This document shows, in pieces, positions 46,945 through 58,500 of a DNA stretch of 64,000 nucleotides. Positions within the stretch are counted from its first letter, which is position 1. Each line of letters starts with the position of its first letter. The notes beneath the pieces are model-generated. The model did no database searches. It was not told the DNA's origin and worked only from the letters and a program-made list of their open reading frames with translations. This stretch comes from Polytrichum commune (lineage: Eukaryota > Streptophyta > Polytrichopsida > Polytrichales > Polytrichaceae). Both the position numbers and the translations under genes were made by a program. Where the stretch lies: contig OX485808.1 of assembly GCA_950295325.1 (NCBI GenBank), forward strand, positions 10,850,501 through 10,914,500. Direction: 5' to 3'.

Positions 46945-47029
46945 CGTTTTTTTTCGGTTATGTATACATGTGGTGGATTTGAATTGGTTTTTGTATTTGG
47001 GACCACCATTTTTTTGACTAGCCCACTTC

Positions 47030-47170
47030 TTTTAGGATATGAAGCATGCGTGTAGTACAAGATGGTTAGGTGAATCCAAATTGAGGCCATAGCCACTTTC
47101 CTCATAAGTTTTAGAACCCATTTGAATATCTTATGCATAATCAAAGTGAAAATTCTTATGTTCATTAAAT
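47030..47170 (+). repeat. Dispersed repeat shared with 65-180
   Basis: Partner of the repeat at the left edge of the window, in the same orientation. It ends near a CCTCCCAATT.TATTGA block also seen near 6,090. Confidence 0.5.
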
Positions 47171-47540
47171 AACTATATAGGCCTCCCAATTATATTGACT
47201 ATTAAACATAAAATGATTAACGTATTTTGAGCATGCAGTCCAATCTTTTTAAACATATGTCTTTTTCTTCACAACTTTTGCCTCCAATGACATCCAATTA
47301 TTTGTTTATCGCTAACTTCCTTCTTCAAGCAACAAATTTCTTTAGTGTCCTGTACATTGAGGTCCAATTGGGGACGCCTTTGTAGAGGTTCCAATCACAT
47401 GATGACACATGGCACTTTGTGGTTGAATATTATTTATTAATGCCTATATTGACCTGAACATAGAGTAGTTTATTTCAGTAACATGCTCAAAGTAATTTCT
47501 AAGAAGTGAAACAAAAGAACAATTTGCATCATGTCCGTGA

Positions 47541-47787
47541 GGGACAGAGGGGAATTATTATATACAAGCATACCTCTCATCTATCGAACATACAAACTTG
47601 ATTCCTCATGGATTTGTTGCCAACTCATCTCAAATGACCTCAAGTAGGCTACTTTGGGATCTTCAAAGATAATTCTTTTGTCAAATCAACTAAAATAAGT
47701 ACCCTCCGGATTGCACACTGTTTCAGGGATTTTACGTTGGATGTATGAGAGGTACGTTTGTATACGATAATTCCCTCTCTCCGTCCC
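47541..47787 (+). mobile_element. MITE family B, best-preserved copy
   Basis: A TIR of about 55 bp: the left GGGACAGAGGGGAATTAT and the right, reverse complemented, GGGACGGAGAGAGGGAATTA, both running into ATACAARCRTACCTCTCAT. TGA flanks both ends (47538-47540 and 47788-47790), suggesting a 3-bp duplication. Length 247 bp, non-coding. It shares CTCATCTCAAATGACCTCAA with the 12.5-kb copy. Confidence 0.8.
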
Positions 47788-47790
47788 TGA

Positions 47791-49418
47791 GAGAGACCTA
47801 CAATTATCAGACACAACGCGAAGGTGACATTTGTGCTCCCATTTGTCAGTATTCGTCCCCCAAAAACCAGTGACTAAAGCCACTTGTTCTGCTATTCAAG
47901 GGATGGGAATCATGCAGATCCTAGAGGTTGCTTGGAGGAAGAGGCACGTGCCATGCTAATCAATCCTGAATCTTGACTTTGCTCTATCGTACATATTCAC
48001 ACATGGATGTGTGTAGCCTCATACTTGTTACTTCACAAAATTCCTGAGCTGTGGATGCAATTATTCTTCAAGGAATTAGTGAGCAGTGCAAATACGGGGA
48101 GATCATTATGGTACTTGCATGATTTGAGGTTGCATGGCATGTTTATATTTAACTACTACTAAAGAACAAGGTTGTACAGCACTAAACATCAAGGTCATAC
48201 AGATATGTTGCATGAATACCCGTGACGATCTTTGAGCTCCAGATTGCAACCCTGTCTTTACCTCGTCTTTGGTGAGATGTTGGATTGAGGATTTTTAAAA
48301 GGATAGAGTTCCTAGGGAACTTGTCGGCTACCTCAGTTTGTCCTATTCGAGTGGGTTACCATTCACTGCCTAAAACAGGAAATGTTTTTGCATTCAAACA
48401 TCTTGACTTGATCTGTACGCCACCAATGTTGCTTGTCAAGTCTTCCTGCTGTTCCTCTTCTGAAAAACGCTGTATCTTTGGATCCAGATTTTTTCCATGG
48501 CCCTCCAAACCCATTTAACCCCCACAATTTTAACATTCCAGGATTAAACAATCTTCTCATCATCATGTATACATGGAGTCTGGACTTGCGGGACACATGG
48601 GTTGATGTATGGTTTCAATTCAGGTGGAGGGTTCCTTAGAGTCCAGCATGGGGGGTCACAGGAAGATTATCAGAATACAGTGGTAACCGAGTTAATTATG
48701 CAAAACGAATTTCAAGACGAGGCAACAGCTTGTCATCACTTGGTTTGGATGAGTTGATTGATTCTACATTGACATGTGCAATCAGGTATTTTGTAAATGT
48801 GGTAGCAAATATTCAGAATAGTTTGAAATGCTGAGATATTAACATGGGGCAACCTGTTTGCACATATCAGTGTAGATAAGATACGACCAAGGTTCAGTAC
48901 GCACCCTTTTGTATAACCCAAATTTTCTTCTTAACTTTTCTGAGAGGTGAATCTACCATAACATTAATGAAGACTCACAACAAGCATCTAGCACACAAAG
49001 AACTCTCAACAAACCTCCCAGACCCCTCAATCTTAAAAAAACATAAAATAGCAATACCTCAACAGTGAAGGGAGGTACCAACATTGACCACAACAATGTG
49101 ACCTACTGATTAAGTGGAAATGATGTTGCAGCATTTGTTGTAGACAGAATAACAGCACAAAATGCCAAGCACCGTGTTTTTAAGTCATGCCACAACACGA
49201 GCTTGCCTTGTGTGTAATGCAGAGTCAAAAACTTTGCAGTGACAATTTACTTTCTACATCTATTGCCATGTTGACTTACAAAGAAGCGGCAATAACAATG
49301 TGAGCAATGAGAAATACATATGGAAATAGGGCACCTGAAAAACACTAATGAGAGTTGACATGTACAGAGTGGGTTACAACTCAGGAGTGAGGGGACTTGG
49401 CTGCAGGGATTAGAAGTG
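47791..49418. other. Spacer downstream of ELC
   Basis: No gene recognised. Overlapping frames on both strands around 48,285-48,640 lie in DNA of slightly higher complexity but match nothing I know. Bases 48,790-48,880 pair with the dispersed repeat at 9,255-9,345. Confidence 0.45.
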
Positions 49419-51977
49419 CTATGAAACATACGGGGCTCGTGATGCCATGTTTTGGACCTGCGAAGATACTTGCATTTGCCTTATCTTCTGTGAAGTTGCA
49501 CGGTGGAAAAACTGCTCGCGAGACAAAACTCTCACATGCTTCAGGTATGTGTCAACGGGAAGCACCAGATCTTGAACTCCTTTGTCTAACGAGTAAAGTA
49601 TATCTTCAATGGCCAAGTCCGAAGCCTGACACTCTAACAATTGCTTTGAAAGGGCACCAACAGGCTCAAATACGTCGTCAATGTTGACACTGGTTATCCC
49701 CTTGTCATTTGCCCTGAGCCATGTTTCTAGTATGTCTGTGTTTGTCAGCGTAACCTGCAGCTGGTTTTCTAGCCCTTCCTTCTCTTGGACCAATTCCCGC
49801 AACCCTTGCTTGAGCTGATCTGCTCTTTGACTTAACAAAGCCTGCCAAACAGAATAGCACAACAGCATATCCATTACCTTCATCACCATGAAACCACAAA
49901 CAATTGCTGCAAAGTAGTGTTGATAAGAGTTCTCAGAGCATTACTATCTCAGCAATTCATATAAACCAGAAAAGTAGACAACAATTTTACCACAAATCAG
50001 ATACCATGCCCATTATATAGTGCCAGAGACACAAATCTAGCCATACAAGATGGAAATAAAGTAGGAGCAAAAGCCCCCGACGAGAGCTTTGGTGAGTGAT
50101 TCTGATCGCCGTGCAGGGAGTCTACAAGTAACCAGGGTACATAATGACATGTAGCATTACCTGTGTGTTAAACAGCTTGTCCATTTCATTATTACGTTCC
50201 TGTATGAGTGCTTGGGTATCATTCTTCACCCGATCTGTGAGCTGCATAATGGCATTCCTCTTAAACTGTTCTTGTGGATCATCACTTCGACTCTGGGGTT
50301 GTGGAGGAGGTGTGTGCTGATAGGGAGGATATGGCAACCTTGGAGACTGAGCTGGAGGAGGCCCTGAAGATGGAGGATTCATTTGCATAGTGGCACCGCC
50401 AGCATGAATGGGATTCATAAATGGTGGATGAGGAGTAGCCTGGGGAGGAGGGGGTCGAACATTGACAGGAGCAGCAGGTCTTGAGTACAAAGGTGGATCT
50501 CCTCCAAAGAGAAGAGACAGGTTTTGGACCAATTCGACCAGGTTTGACCTAGGAAACACCCAGTGGTGTATATATTGTGATGACACCATTCCGGATGCAT
50601 CTACACAAGGGTGGCGGGGCTTAATTATCATGTCCCGGGTAGGGGTTACAAATACTAGTGGAGGCTGCCGAGGGTATGTTTCAAGAAGCCACACAGTAAT
50701 AGGAATATTGTATTTTACATCCTGATAATACATAGGGATTGTTCCATCCGCTTGCAATAGATTGCTCGTTCGGCCATCATTATGCGTAAATACAGCTGTC
50801 TTGACCTGCATACACATCACCAGAAGAGAGAATTAGGTATGTAGAAGCATGAGCTAGGGTTTCACTCAACAGCAGAACAAGACAACCCCAACCTAATTTT
50901 GCACAGTGGTCATTGAACAAAATGACTTCATAACACCTAAGGTAGGTGGACCTATTTAGACACCTAAAACCTAAGGTCGTGCTATCCTCCACTTGGTTTT
51001 AGGTGTCTATTTAGAAAATAAAACCAAGTGGAGGCATAGCACGACCTATGTGCACACATAGCAGGTATCGCACACCGTGACATAAATAATAAATGAGTGA
51101 GTGGAGGCTTCAACATAGGTAAGGCCATGGGTTTGCCAATTTCACACTCTAATGAAATATAGAGAAGGAATTGGAAGCAAGTGTGAGATGTCGCTTGTAG
51201 TCCCACATTCTCACAATCATGAGGTGTTAGGCAAGATCATAATAGGTAATCCAAGAAGCAATTTATCCAATGCAAAAGGTGAGGCATGCCCAAGACAGGT
51301 AGAACAAATAAATGCCCAATGGGTCATAGGAACTTTTGACTTGGAAATTCCATAATAGATAATCATTCAAAAATTTTAGTTGCATGGTTTCCAGTTCCAC
51401 CTTGAATTGCTAATCCAAGAAGATAATCGCCATAAAAATTGGATCGCTCTAAGTACCGAAATTCGCCAAAGTGTTCATGAGAGGTGGGATTTGGTGATTT
51501 CAAAGTCAGAGCAAGAAAGAATTAGAGGATCGTAGACCGCCTGGCACACATCTACGCAAATGGCGAGATCATAATCACACAAAATATCCTCCAAAACTGG
51601 ACTTGGAGACAATCAGCAATTTAGGTGAGCAGGAAGGAAGATGAGGACAGAATGGTGAAGTTTTCCGTATAGTTGGAGGCATCGACAATAAGATCGAACG
51701 GGGAAAAAATATCATTTATTTAAAAATTAGACCATCCTGCAGCAGAGGAACTATCTATTCCACAAGAGCATGCGAAGCACACAGGAGAGTTTCACAAAAT
51801 TTGAAGCATGCCCACCTGTAGGCCTGGAAACTCCTGAATGACGTGCAGGAGATGCTGGCGAATGTTGTACTTATCATCTTCCACATACGGCAACGCCTGC
51901 GGCCCTCGCTGCGACAGAACCGAATTCAGGAACTGCGTGGACGCATGCGTGGTCGGTGTGCCCGTTTGGCCCACCAT
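49419..51977 (-). CDS. ELC: ESCRT-I subunit ELC/VPS23 (TSG101 homologue)
   Basis: Ubiquitin-binding subunit of ESCRT-I, which sorts ubiquitinated membrane proteins into multivesicular endosomes (family knowledge). Minus-strand exons: 51816-51977, 50161-50805 and 49419-49841, all phase 0 with GT-AG introns, giving 409 residues, close to Arabidopsis ELC. Order: an N-terminal UEV domain at about 15-165 (LSQRGPQALPY, RQHLLHVIQEFPGL, then IPMYYQDVKYNIPITVWLLE, YPRQPPLVFV, VDASGMV, LVELVQNLSLLFG); a proline-rich linker at about 170-240; a coiled coil from about 245 into exon 3 (AIMQLTDRVKNDTQALIQER, LKQGLRELVQEKEGLENQL); and the C-terminal steadiness box (ASDLAIEDILYSLDKGVQ, VLSREQFFHRATSQKI). The UEV has no conjugating cysteine motif, as expected. 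Start: the only upstream in-frame ATG, 16 residues before the LNSVLSQRG helix. No lesions. Confidence 0.93.
50959..51046. repeat. Imperfect hairpin in ELC intron 1
   Basis: GGTCGTGCTATCCTCCACTT (continuing GGTTTT, 50975-51000) pairs with 51020-51046 except for one missing base. A second inverted pair, GACACCTAAAACC at 50959 and GGTTTTAGGTGTC at about 50995, competes with it. Confidence 0.85.
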
Positions 51978-52400
51978 CGTTTCCCGCTTTTCCCTTTCGT
52001 GACTTCAAAACCTCCTCTTCCTCAATTCCCTCCCCACTCTTCCGATCGCAATCACAATTGCAAATGTAAAATGGAAACGCTGATTCCAACTCAACGAGCT
52101 CCAGCCCAAACCCTCGATTCCCTCTGCTCACGGCTCTCAACCCTAACGCTCGTTATAATACTTCCCCCTCTCCATCGAATGAGCAATTCTTGAGGCTGAC
52201 AAAGTGATGTAACGATCTGTCGGGGGTTTGGACAATCGAGGATTGCCCCACACGCAACATGAGATGAGATGTGAGAGAGAGAGAGAGAGACCGCCAAACC
52301 CTAATGTCACACAAGAAAGGGAGGTGAAGCTCTTTCCAAGTACTTACGTGGCAAGTGAGGTGGCAACGCTCCCATATTCCAGAACTTCCCACCAGGTTTC
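51978..52400 (-). promoter_or_regulatory. Presumed ELC promoter and 5' leader
   Basis: This non-coding region lies upstream of the ELC start. It is GC-richer next to the gene and has a GA dinucleotide run at about 52,274-52,291, plus AACCCTAA-type motifs on either strand (near 52,140 and 52,300) that are common in plant promoters. The start site is not resolved. Confidence 0.4.
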
Positions 52401-52404
52401 AAGG

Positions 52405-52810
52405 TGAGAGAGAATTATAATCGCATTAAGAGCGTACCTCTCATTCATCCAACATAACCGATTTCTCATCCAATACCACAAGGGTTATTGGAACCAGTCA
52501 CATGTTTTCATCCGATGAGGCACAATATCATCCATGATTTTTAGATTCCGTTCATGAGCTGATCGATTATGCCAATAAGCAACTCGAGAAGGAAGATGGC
52601 TCACGGCTCTTATGGCTCGTTGTGCACTCTCACCTTGTTGTTTATCTAGTTCATAAAGGTCTTGAAATAATATGCAATATGGAGGTTACTTCGGACTGGT
52701 TCAAAGACCGCCAATTTAGTTAAGATCAAGTCAAATAAGATGAAGCAACCACAAATCTATAGGGGGTCACATTTTGGTGTTGGATGGATGAGAGATATAT
52801 TTGTGTGCCC
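52405..52810 (+). mobile_element. MITE family B, enlarged copy upstream of ELC
   Basis: The left arm AGCGTACCTCTCATTCATCC and the right arm TGTTGGATGGATGAGAGATA are complementary and match family B. The middle is about 150 bases longer than in the 47.5-kb copy. It shares AATATGCAATATGGAGGTTA-like and GAAGCAACCACAAATCTATA with the 19.5-kb copies. Confidence 0.65.
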
Positions 52811-53068
52811 TCTTGACAAATTCTAATATAATAAATAGTAATATAATAAATAGACTAAAAGGGAGCCTGTTATTATATTTCAAATTTGCTCATTGATGAT
52901 TTGAAGATGGTATCAATTGTACCTTATCGATTTTGACACAAAAATATTGTTTTATCTTTAGTGTGGATGCCATATGTCACGTAGAGGTTCGTTAGACGAT
53001 GTCAAAAATTGATGTGGCCTGAAATAAATTCAATTCAACAACAAAATGCCTAAGTTGATCAGGTACTA

Positions 53069-53514
53069 CACCAATATCACTTATTAATGTGGGTTATCAT
53101 TTGGAGTGACACATTGTTGTTGTTTTATAATGATAATATCATTGTTAATCCAAATAGGTAACATAAATAGCTACACTGGTCACTTATTAGTATGGGTTAC
53201 CATTTACAAATTATGTGCTCTTATAGCTTTTTAGTGAGAGTATCTTCTTTAGCAAAGCAAGTTTTATCACGTTCCTTGATATGCATACTAGCTATTTGTA
53301 TTATTTGAGTAAACAATAATATTTTCATTATAAAGCTATTACAATGTATAACTCCAAATTCATGATTAAATACACACACTAATAAGTGATATTGGTGTAA
53401 TAAGCAAATCACAAGACATGAAATGAACTCACTTTGTGAAAAAAATGCTCTCAATAAACAATTATAAAAATGTATATTTTGAAATGGTAACCCACACTAA
53501 TAGGTGATACCATT
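53069..53514 (+). mobile_element. Two interleaved family C elements
   Basis: One inverted pair runs 53069-53397 (CACCAATATCACTTATTA at both ends, TA outside). A second runs 53174-53514 (CACTGGTCACTTATTAGTAT and CAATGGTATCACCTATTAGT, TA outside). The pairs overlap by more than 220 bases instead of nesting. Confidence 0.65.
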
Positions 53515-53519
53515 GTACT

Positions 53520-55129
53520 TACAGCTAACCTTGAAGAATGTTTGCAACAATACCAATTATTGTCATAATTAGGCAATAACTTAGTTGGTGTAAACTCAAT
53601 CTACATTTAGTATATAGTCATACCACACCAATTGTTGCCATAATCAAGGTCACCCACATTAATAATGAGCGGATGATCTTTGAATACCGTAGAGTGCTTA
53701 GTGATTCCACACACTTAAATTACAAGAATATAATTTCCATGTGGGATTCAACAATGTCTTCACCACTGAGAATTATAGGCAATTCCATTTCGTTGACCCT
53801 TGAACCTAGAATGGCATCTACATCTAGAATACATAGTTCCATCTCATTGTATCATGTGTTTTTTTGGTGTTTGTCTTAACAAAGGGTCTTGCTAGCTAAG
53901 AAGAGTAACCAAGTGAGCTCCAAATATATTACATGAAAAAAAGAACATCGATCAAATTGCATTATGAGGCAGTAACAAAGATAATGATAGATATGTATGA
54001 ACCTAAGGTACATATTGAGGGCACTTCTAACTCTGGAAACAATTTTGGTTGTTGGATCAAAGCAAGAATAGTCTCGTTTGATTGGTAATTGTGAATCACA
54101 CAGATTGCCACCTCAAGTTTCAGATTTGAAATTGAGATGTTGGATGTCAAAGTGAAAATTCTCTCTCAATTCTTTCTCTTTATAATGACCACAACACATG
54201 GCGTCCCAATTGTGTTAAATATTGTACCCATAATGATGGCCCATTTTTTTCCTCACACACTCCGATTAGGTTGTGACACATGTCTTTTTGGTGCCCATTC
54301 ACAATTACAAGCTCCTAGCCATACCACTCCAATAGTGGTGTCGAATTAAGAAAGTGACGACATCATAAGGCCCCACATATGTTTCCAGAGCAAAAAGGGA
54401 GCGAAGCACTATTTCTTATTGTGCTTCCTGGAGCTAAACAACCTAAACTCCAAGCTATGTCATTTATTCTTGAAGAACTTCAGAAAATTCTAGGGGAAGC
54501 TGCCCATGTGAGGAAGAGGAACAACAACATCTTTGTGGAAAAACTTAACTTAATGTTGGGTGTGTTAAATGAGTGGGAGTGGGAGTGGAAGTCGCTGAGT
54601 CAGGGATCGGGGTCATGGAGTCACTTATTAGGTTGCCAAAATGCCTCATTCAATGAACAGGGAGAACTGACTGCCTAGTTACAATGAACCGGTTGAGTTT
54701 GGAAAATACACCCTAAACTCCGCAATATCAACCTCCATAATGTCATACACTCTCTAATATCCTGAAACCCTAGGGAACGGATGTTCGTAGTTCAAATCTC
54801 ACTCCTTATTGTCACATTTATCTCCCTTATATCACGAAATTTGTCATTAATGCAAACCACCAAAGAATTCAACCCAGACCTTCGTATTGCGTCATGTGTT
54901 CAACATGTGGAGTGTCTTCTTCTTCTTCTTCTTCTTCTTATGTCACTTGTTGAATGTTGGTGCATGCATCCGCCACATCGTCCGGGAAGGCCAAGTAGAG
55001 TGGATCACACTAGCGTTGGTGACGGGAGAACGAATTCAAATTGTCCTCACATCTCCGTTGTGTTATTCCATAGTGTCACGTGCTACACTAATTCTATTGT
55101 ATCACACATCCATGCTTACACTACAAAAC
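53520..55129. other. Gene-free stretch
   Basis: No gene. A 99-codon plus-strand frame at 54,379-54,678 has a helical-looking segment but no recognisable domain. A CTT run lies at about 54,916-54,938. Confidence 0.45.
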
Positions 55130-55497
55130 TCCGTAATATCACGTGCACTTTGGTTGCCACAGGTGTGATACTACAAAGTTTCGAGTGGAACTGGTTGGAG
55201 TTCAAGACTTCAAGAAAAGTACTGACCATTGTAGAGGAATCTAGAGAAGGTACCTCAAATTAGTAAAGAAAAACCAAAAGACCACAACATGTAAACCGGT
55301 CGGGCTTGGAAGCACTACAAAACTCCGTAATATCACGTGCACTTTGGTTGCCACAGGTGTGATACTACAAAGTTTAAAGTGGAACCGGTTGGAGTTCAAG
55401 ACTTTAGGAAAACTACCGATCATTGTAGAAGAATCTAGAGAATGCACCTCAAATTAGTAAAGGAAAAACCTAAAAGACCACAACATGTAAACTGGTG
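55130..55497 (+). repeat. 184-bp tandem duplication
   Basis: Two units, 55130-55313 and 55314-55497, each run from ACTACAAAACTCCGTAATAT through GGTTGGAGTTCAAGACTT to GGACTTGGAAGC or GGGCTTGGAAGC. They differ at about a dozen sites. The array stops about 80 bases past the TBL stop codon, on the gene's downstream side. Confidence 0.9.
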
Positions 55498-55577
55498 GGA
55501 CTTGGAAGCACTAACTTAGGATTTCGACCGATTATGCCCTTAAATCCTCCCCCGACACTGGGGCCTCATTAATGCAA

Positions 55578-58500
55578 TCAACCAGTTCCCCAACGGTGCA
55601 TTAAGGACTCCATGAGCATCTCGTTCCATGTGTCGATGGGGCCCGGGAGGCACCAATGCAGGCAGTCCACTTGGAACTTGGAGGCGGAGCCCTTGTCGTA
55701 TGGGTGGAAGTTCCGGTATGGCCCCGGATGCCCATCCGGCCGAAGCTGGGCCATCTCCGTGATGTCGAGGAGTTGGATGCGTCCCCGGGTCATGGCCAAC
55801 TCCTGCACAAATTAGCAAGGAAATCGTCAAAAAACGAGTTTCATAGTAAGCTTTGTAGATGTGAATTACGATCGATTGTGATAACAAGGTTTCATAAGGT
55901 ACATAAGGCGTACTCTTATGTAATAACTATGATAAATTAAAAAAACCAAAAACCCTTATGATAGTCTACTGTAACTCATGTGTGATGAATTACTTATGAT
56001 CTATGGCTTGTGATGGTGAATTGTAACGGAGGTCGGTCATGAAAAACAGGAGAATGGATTCATCTGATTGAGCTCTCTGCAACAGGACCAGATTCGTCGA
56101 TCGAGAGAGTATGATGATTGATGAGAGAAGTATCACTATACTGAGTATCCCGATTAGTGTGTGTTACTGTTTAATTGGAGTTACACAGTGCAAGAACGTC
56201 TTATTCAGGAGTTCAATTTTTACTATAACGAAAGTTCAATAGGTTGTTCGGATGTTATAGAGCATAATTGACTTTGCTTGGTAAAATACTACATTTCTCA
56301 TCAAATAGTCATAGCATGTTGCGTAATGGTGAATAGTAACACACACGAAGGGCTGCTTCACACTATGGCCGAAGGTCGAGAGGTCATCGATTTCCACCAA
56401 TCAAATTGCAAGAAACCAAGAATTCGGCCTCTCGACCTTCACACTAGAGGCCAAAGTCCAAAGGCCGTCGCGATTTAGAATGCCTACGATTTGACCAAGG
56501 CGACACATTCTTGAAGGAAGTTTGGGTCGGACGGGAATGGAAACCCAAACTATGGTTGAGAGGCCGTCGATTTTTTTTCATAAGAAAAAATCAAACATTG
56601 ACAAGATCTTTGCCGTTAGATTGGAGGGGTTGTTTTGGGCAAGGGGTAAAGTGGGATGCTCCTTCTTCCTTTGGACTTTGGGCTTGGCCTTTGGAGGCTT
56701 CACACTATGGCCGTCCAAGTCGAGAGGCCGCAGGAGTTCATGGCCAAAGGTTTGCACTTTGGGCCTGGCCTTTGGACACTTCACGCTATGCCCGACCGAA
56801 GGCTCCAATTCCTATATTTTCTTGGCTATGTATTTTCAACCCATTTCTTTGGACTCTCAACAAAGTTTGGCCATTCACTCCCACGGCCTCTCGACTTGGA
56901 CGGCCATAGTGTGAAGCGGCCTTGATCACACCGGGCAATACAGACACCATCCGTCGGCATCTCCGGCTGTAATAGTGTGAAAAGTGGTGGGCCAACATCT
57001 ATTTCTGGACATAATCCCCAACAATTTCACGGTGATGGGGGCAGCAAATTTGGGATCATCAGTTGTACTACAAAAGGATGCTTTTTTTAAAGAAAAACCT
57101 GAGGTTCTCCGTTGGGGTCACTTGACAGCCGCTCGGTCGTTGCTTTGTTGAATTCTGAAACCTCGATGGCGTGCATCAGTTGGTTCATCTCCGTGATCGG
57201 CACCTCCCCGGGCTCTTCCCGCGGACACGTGCCGCCGGTGTCCCAGAGGCCGTTCTCGAAGTGGTCGGGAGCGAAGGTGCGAAGGATCGACACCCCCTTG
57301 AACCCCGGAACGGCGACGACCTCCTTCAACACCGTGTGCACCGCCATCTGGTAGCCGCGGAAGAACCCGAGCTGCTCGAAACCACCGGCATCTGCGTCGC
57401 CGCTGTGGCAGTGGTGACACCCGATGACTCGTCCGCCGCGCCTGTACACCGCGGGCTTGAAGAACCACTGGCCGGAGGAGACGACGAGCGCGTCGGCACC
57501 CGCGATCGACTCCACCCACGGGCCGAGCACGTCCAAGTCGAGCTGCGTCGCGGTGACGTTGGTGCCCGGGAGGTGCAAGGAGGACTCCTGGACGAGGTAG
57601 GGCGACCAATCGATCGTGAGCACGAAGGAGTAGGAAGGAAACACCCAGTGGTTGATCTTGTCGTCCTCGGAATGGTATGTGTTTGCCGGCTTCTCCACCT
57701 GAGAAGATATGCAAGAGATTAGGGGTCATCACTCTTCAGAAAGAAAGAGGAAAGATAAAAAAGAAAGACGACTTCTGATGTTGCCACCGGCATGCATTAT
57801 GGTGGTGTTGCTTCATTTTCGAGTTGGTTGCAATCTATATTGTAGTCCGGGAACAGGTGTTACGAGAATAACTAGAGTTTGAGTATATTTGGATTTATGT
57901 GTGAATTTTGGATCGGTTCAACTGTTAATACAACACAAATATGCATGGGATCTGGGTTAAGGCCTTGGGTTTTAGCCAAACGGGGTTTGGGGTTTAGGGT
58001 TTAGGCTTCTGTTCATTGGAGGGGTTATTGGGCTAGGGAACCCTTGGGCAACATCCTTGAATGTTTCCTAGCACAACTTCTTAGCATCAATGTGGGTTGC
58101 ATATTAGGTATGTCTTGAGCCTTTGCAATCGACAAAGGGAAGCCGATGCAAAAATTCAAAGTTGCTGAAGAGGGTGAAATATCCATTCATGGCAATTTTA
58201 ATCATTCAAGGTGTTGAAACTACATAAACAAATTTTCATATGAAAGGTCAAGCTTTGTATGTTGAGCCCCTTGCCTCCATAAAGTTGACTTCCATATGCA
58301 AGGTGTACTCACATGCGCACTGATCTACATGTGCAACACCTTGGAGTGCACAAAAATTGTTTGTGGACAACCTTGTTTTGAACCCTATGACCTCCTATAA
58401 TAGTGCATGTAAAATCTTCAAAAAAGATTACTGAGGAATTAGTTTGCTTATGATTTAACAATCTTGGCAAATTCCACTTATTTTGATTTTTCCCATCTCA

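Noticed and set aside
46704-47189. 161-codon minus-strand frame with a polylysine segment
   Set aside because: The polylysine is the 26-base T run read on the other strand, and the frame also crosses a MITE C end.
48285-48640. Overlapping 68-77 codon frames on both strands
   Set aside because: No family recognised, no flanking splice signals that extend them, and competing frames on both strands.
57118-57732. Long open frames on both strands overlapping TBL exon 3
   Set aside because: These are shadows of the GC-rich exon. Only the frame with the NHWVFPSYSF and TFAPDHFENG motifs fits TBL.
57970-58012. Telomere-like GGGTTT and TTTAGGG motifs
   Set aside because: Only two or three imperfect units inside a TBL intron, too few for an interstitial telomere array.
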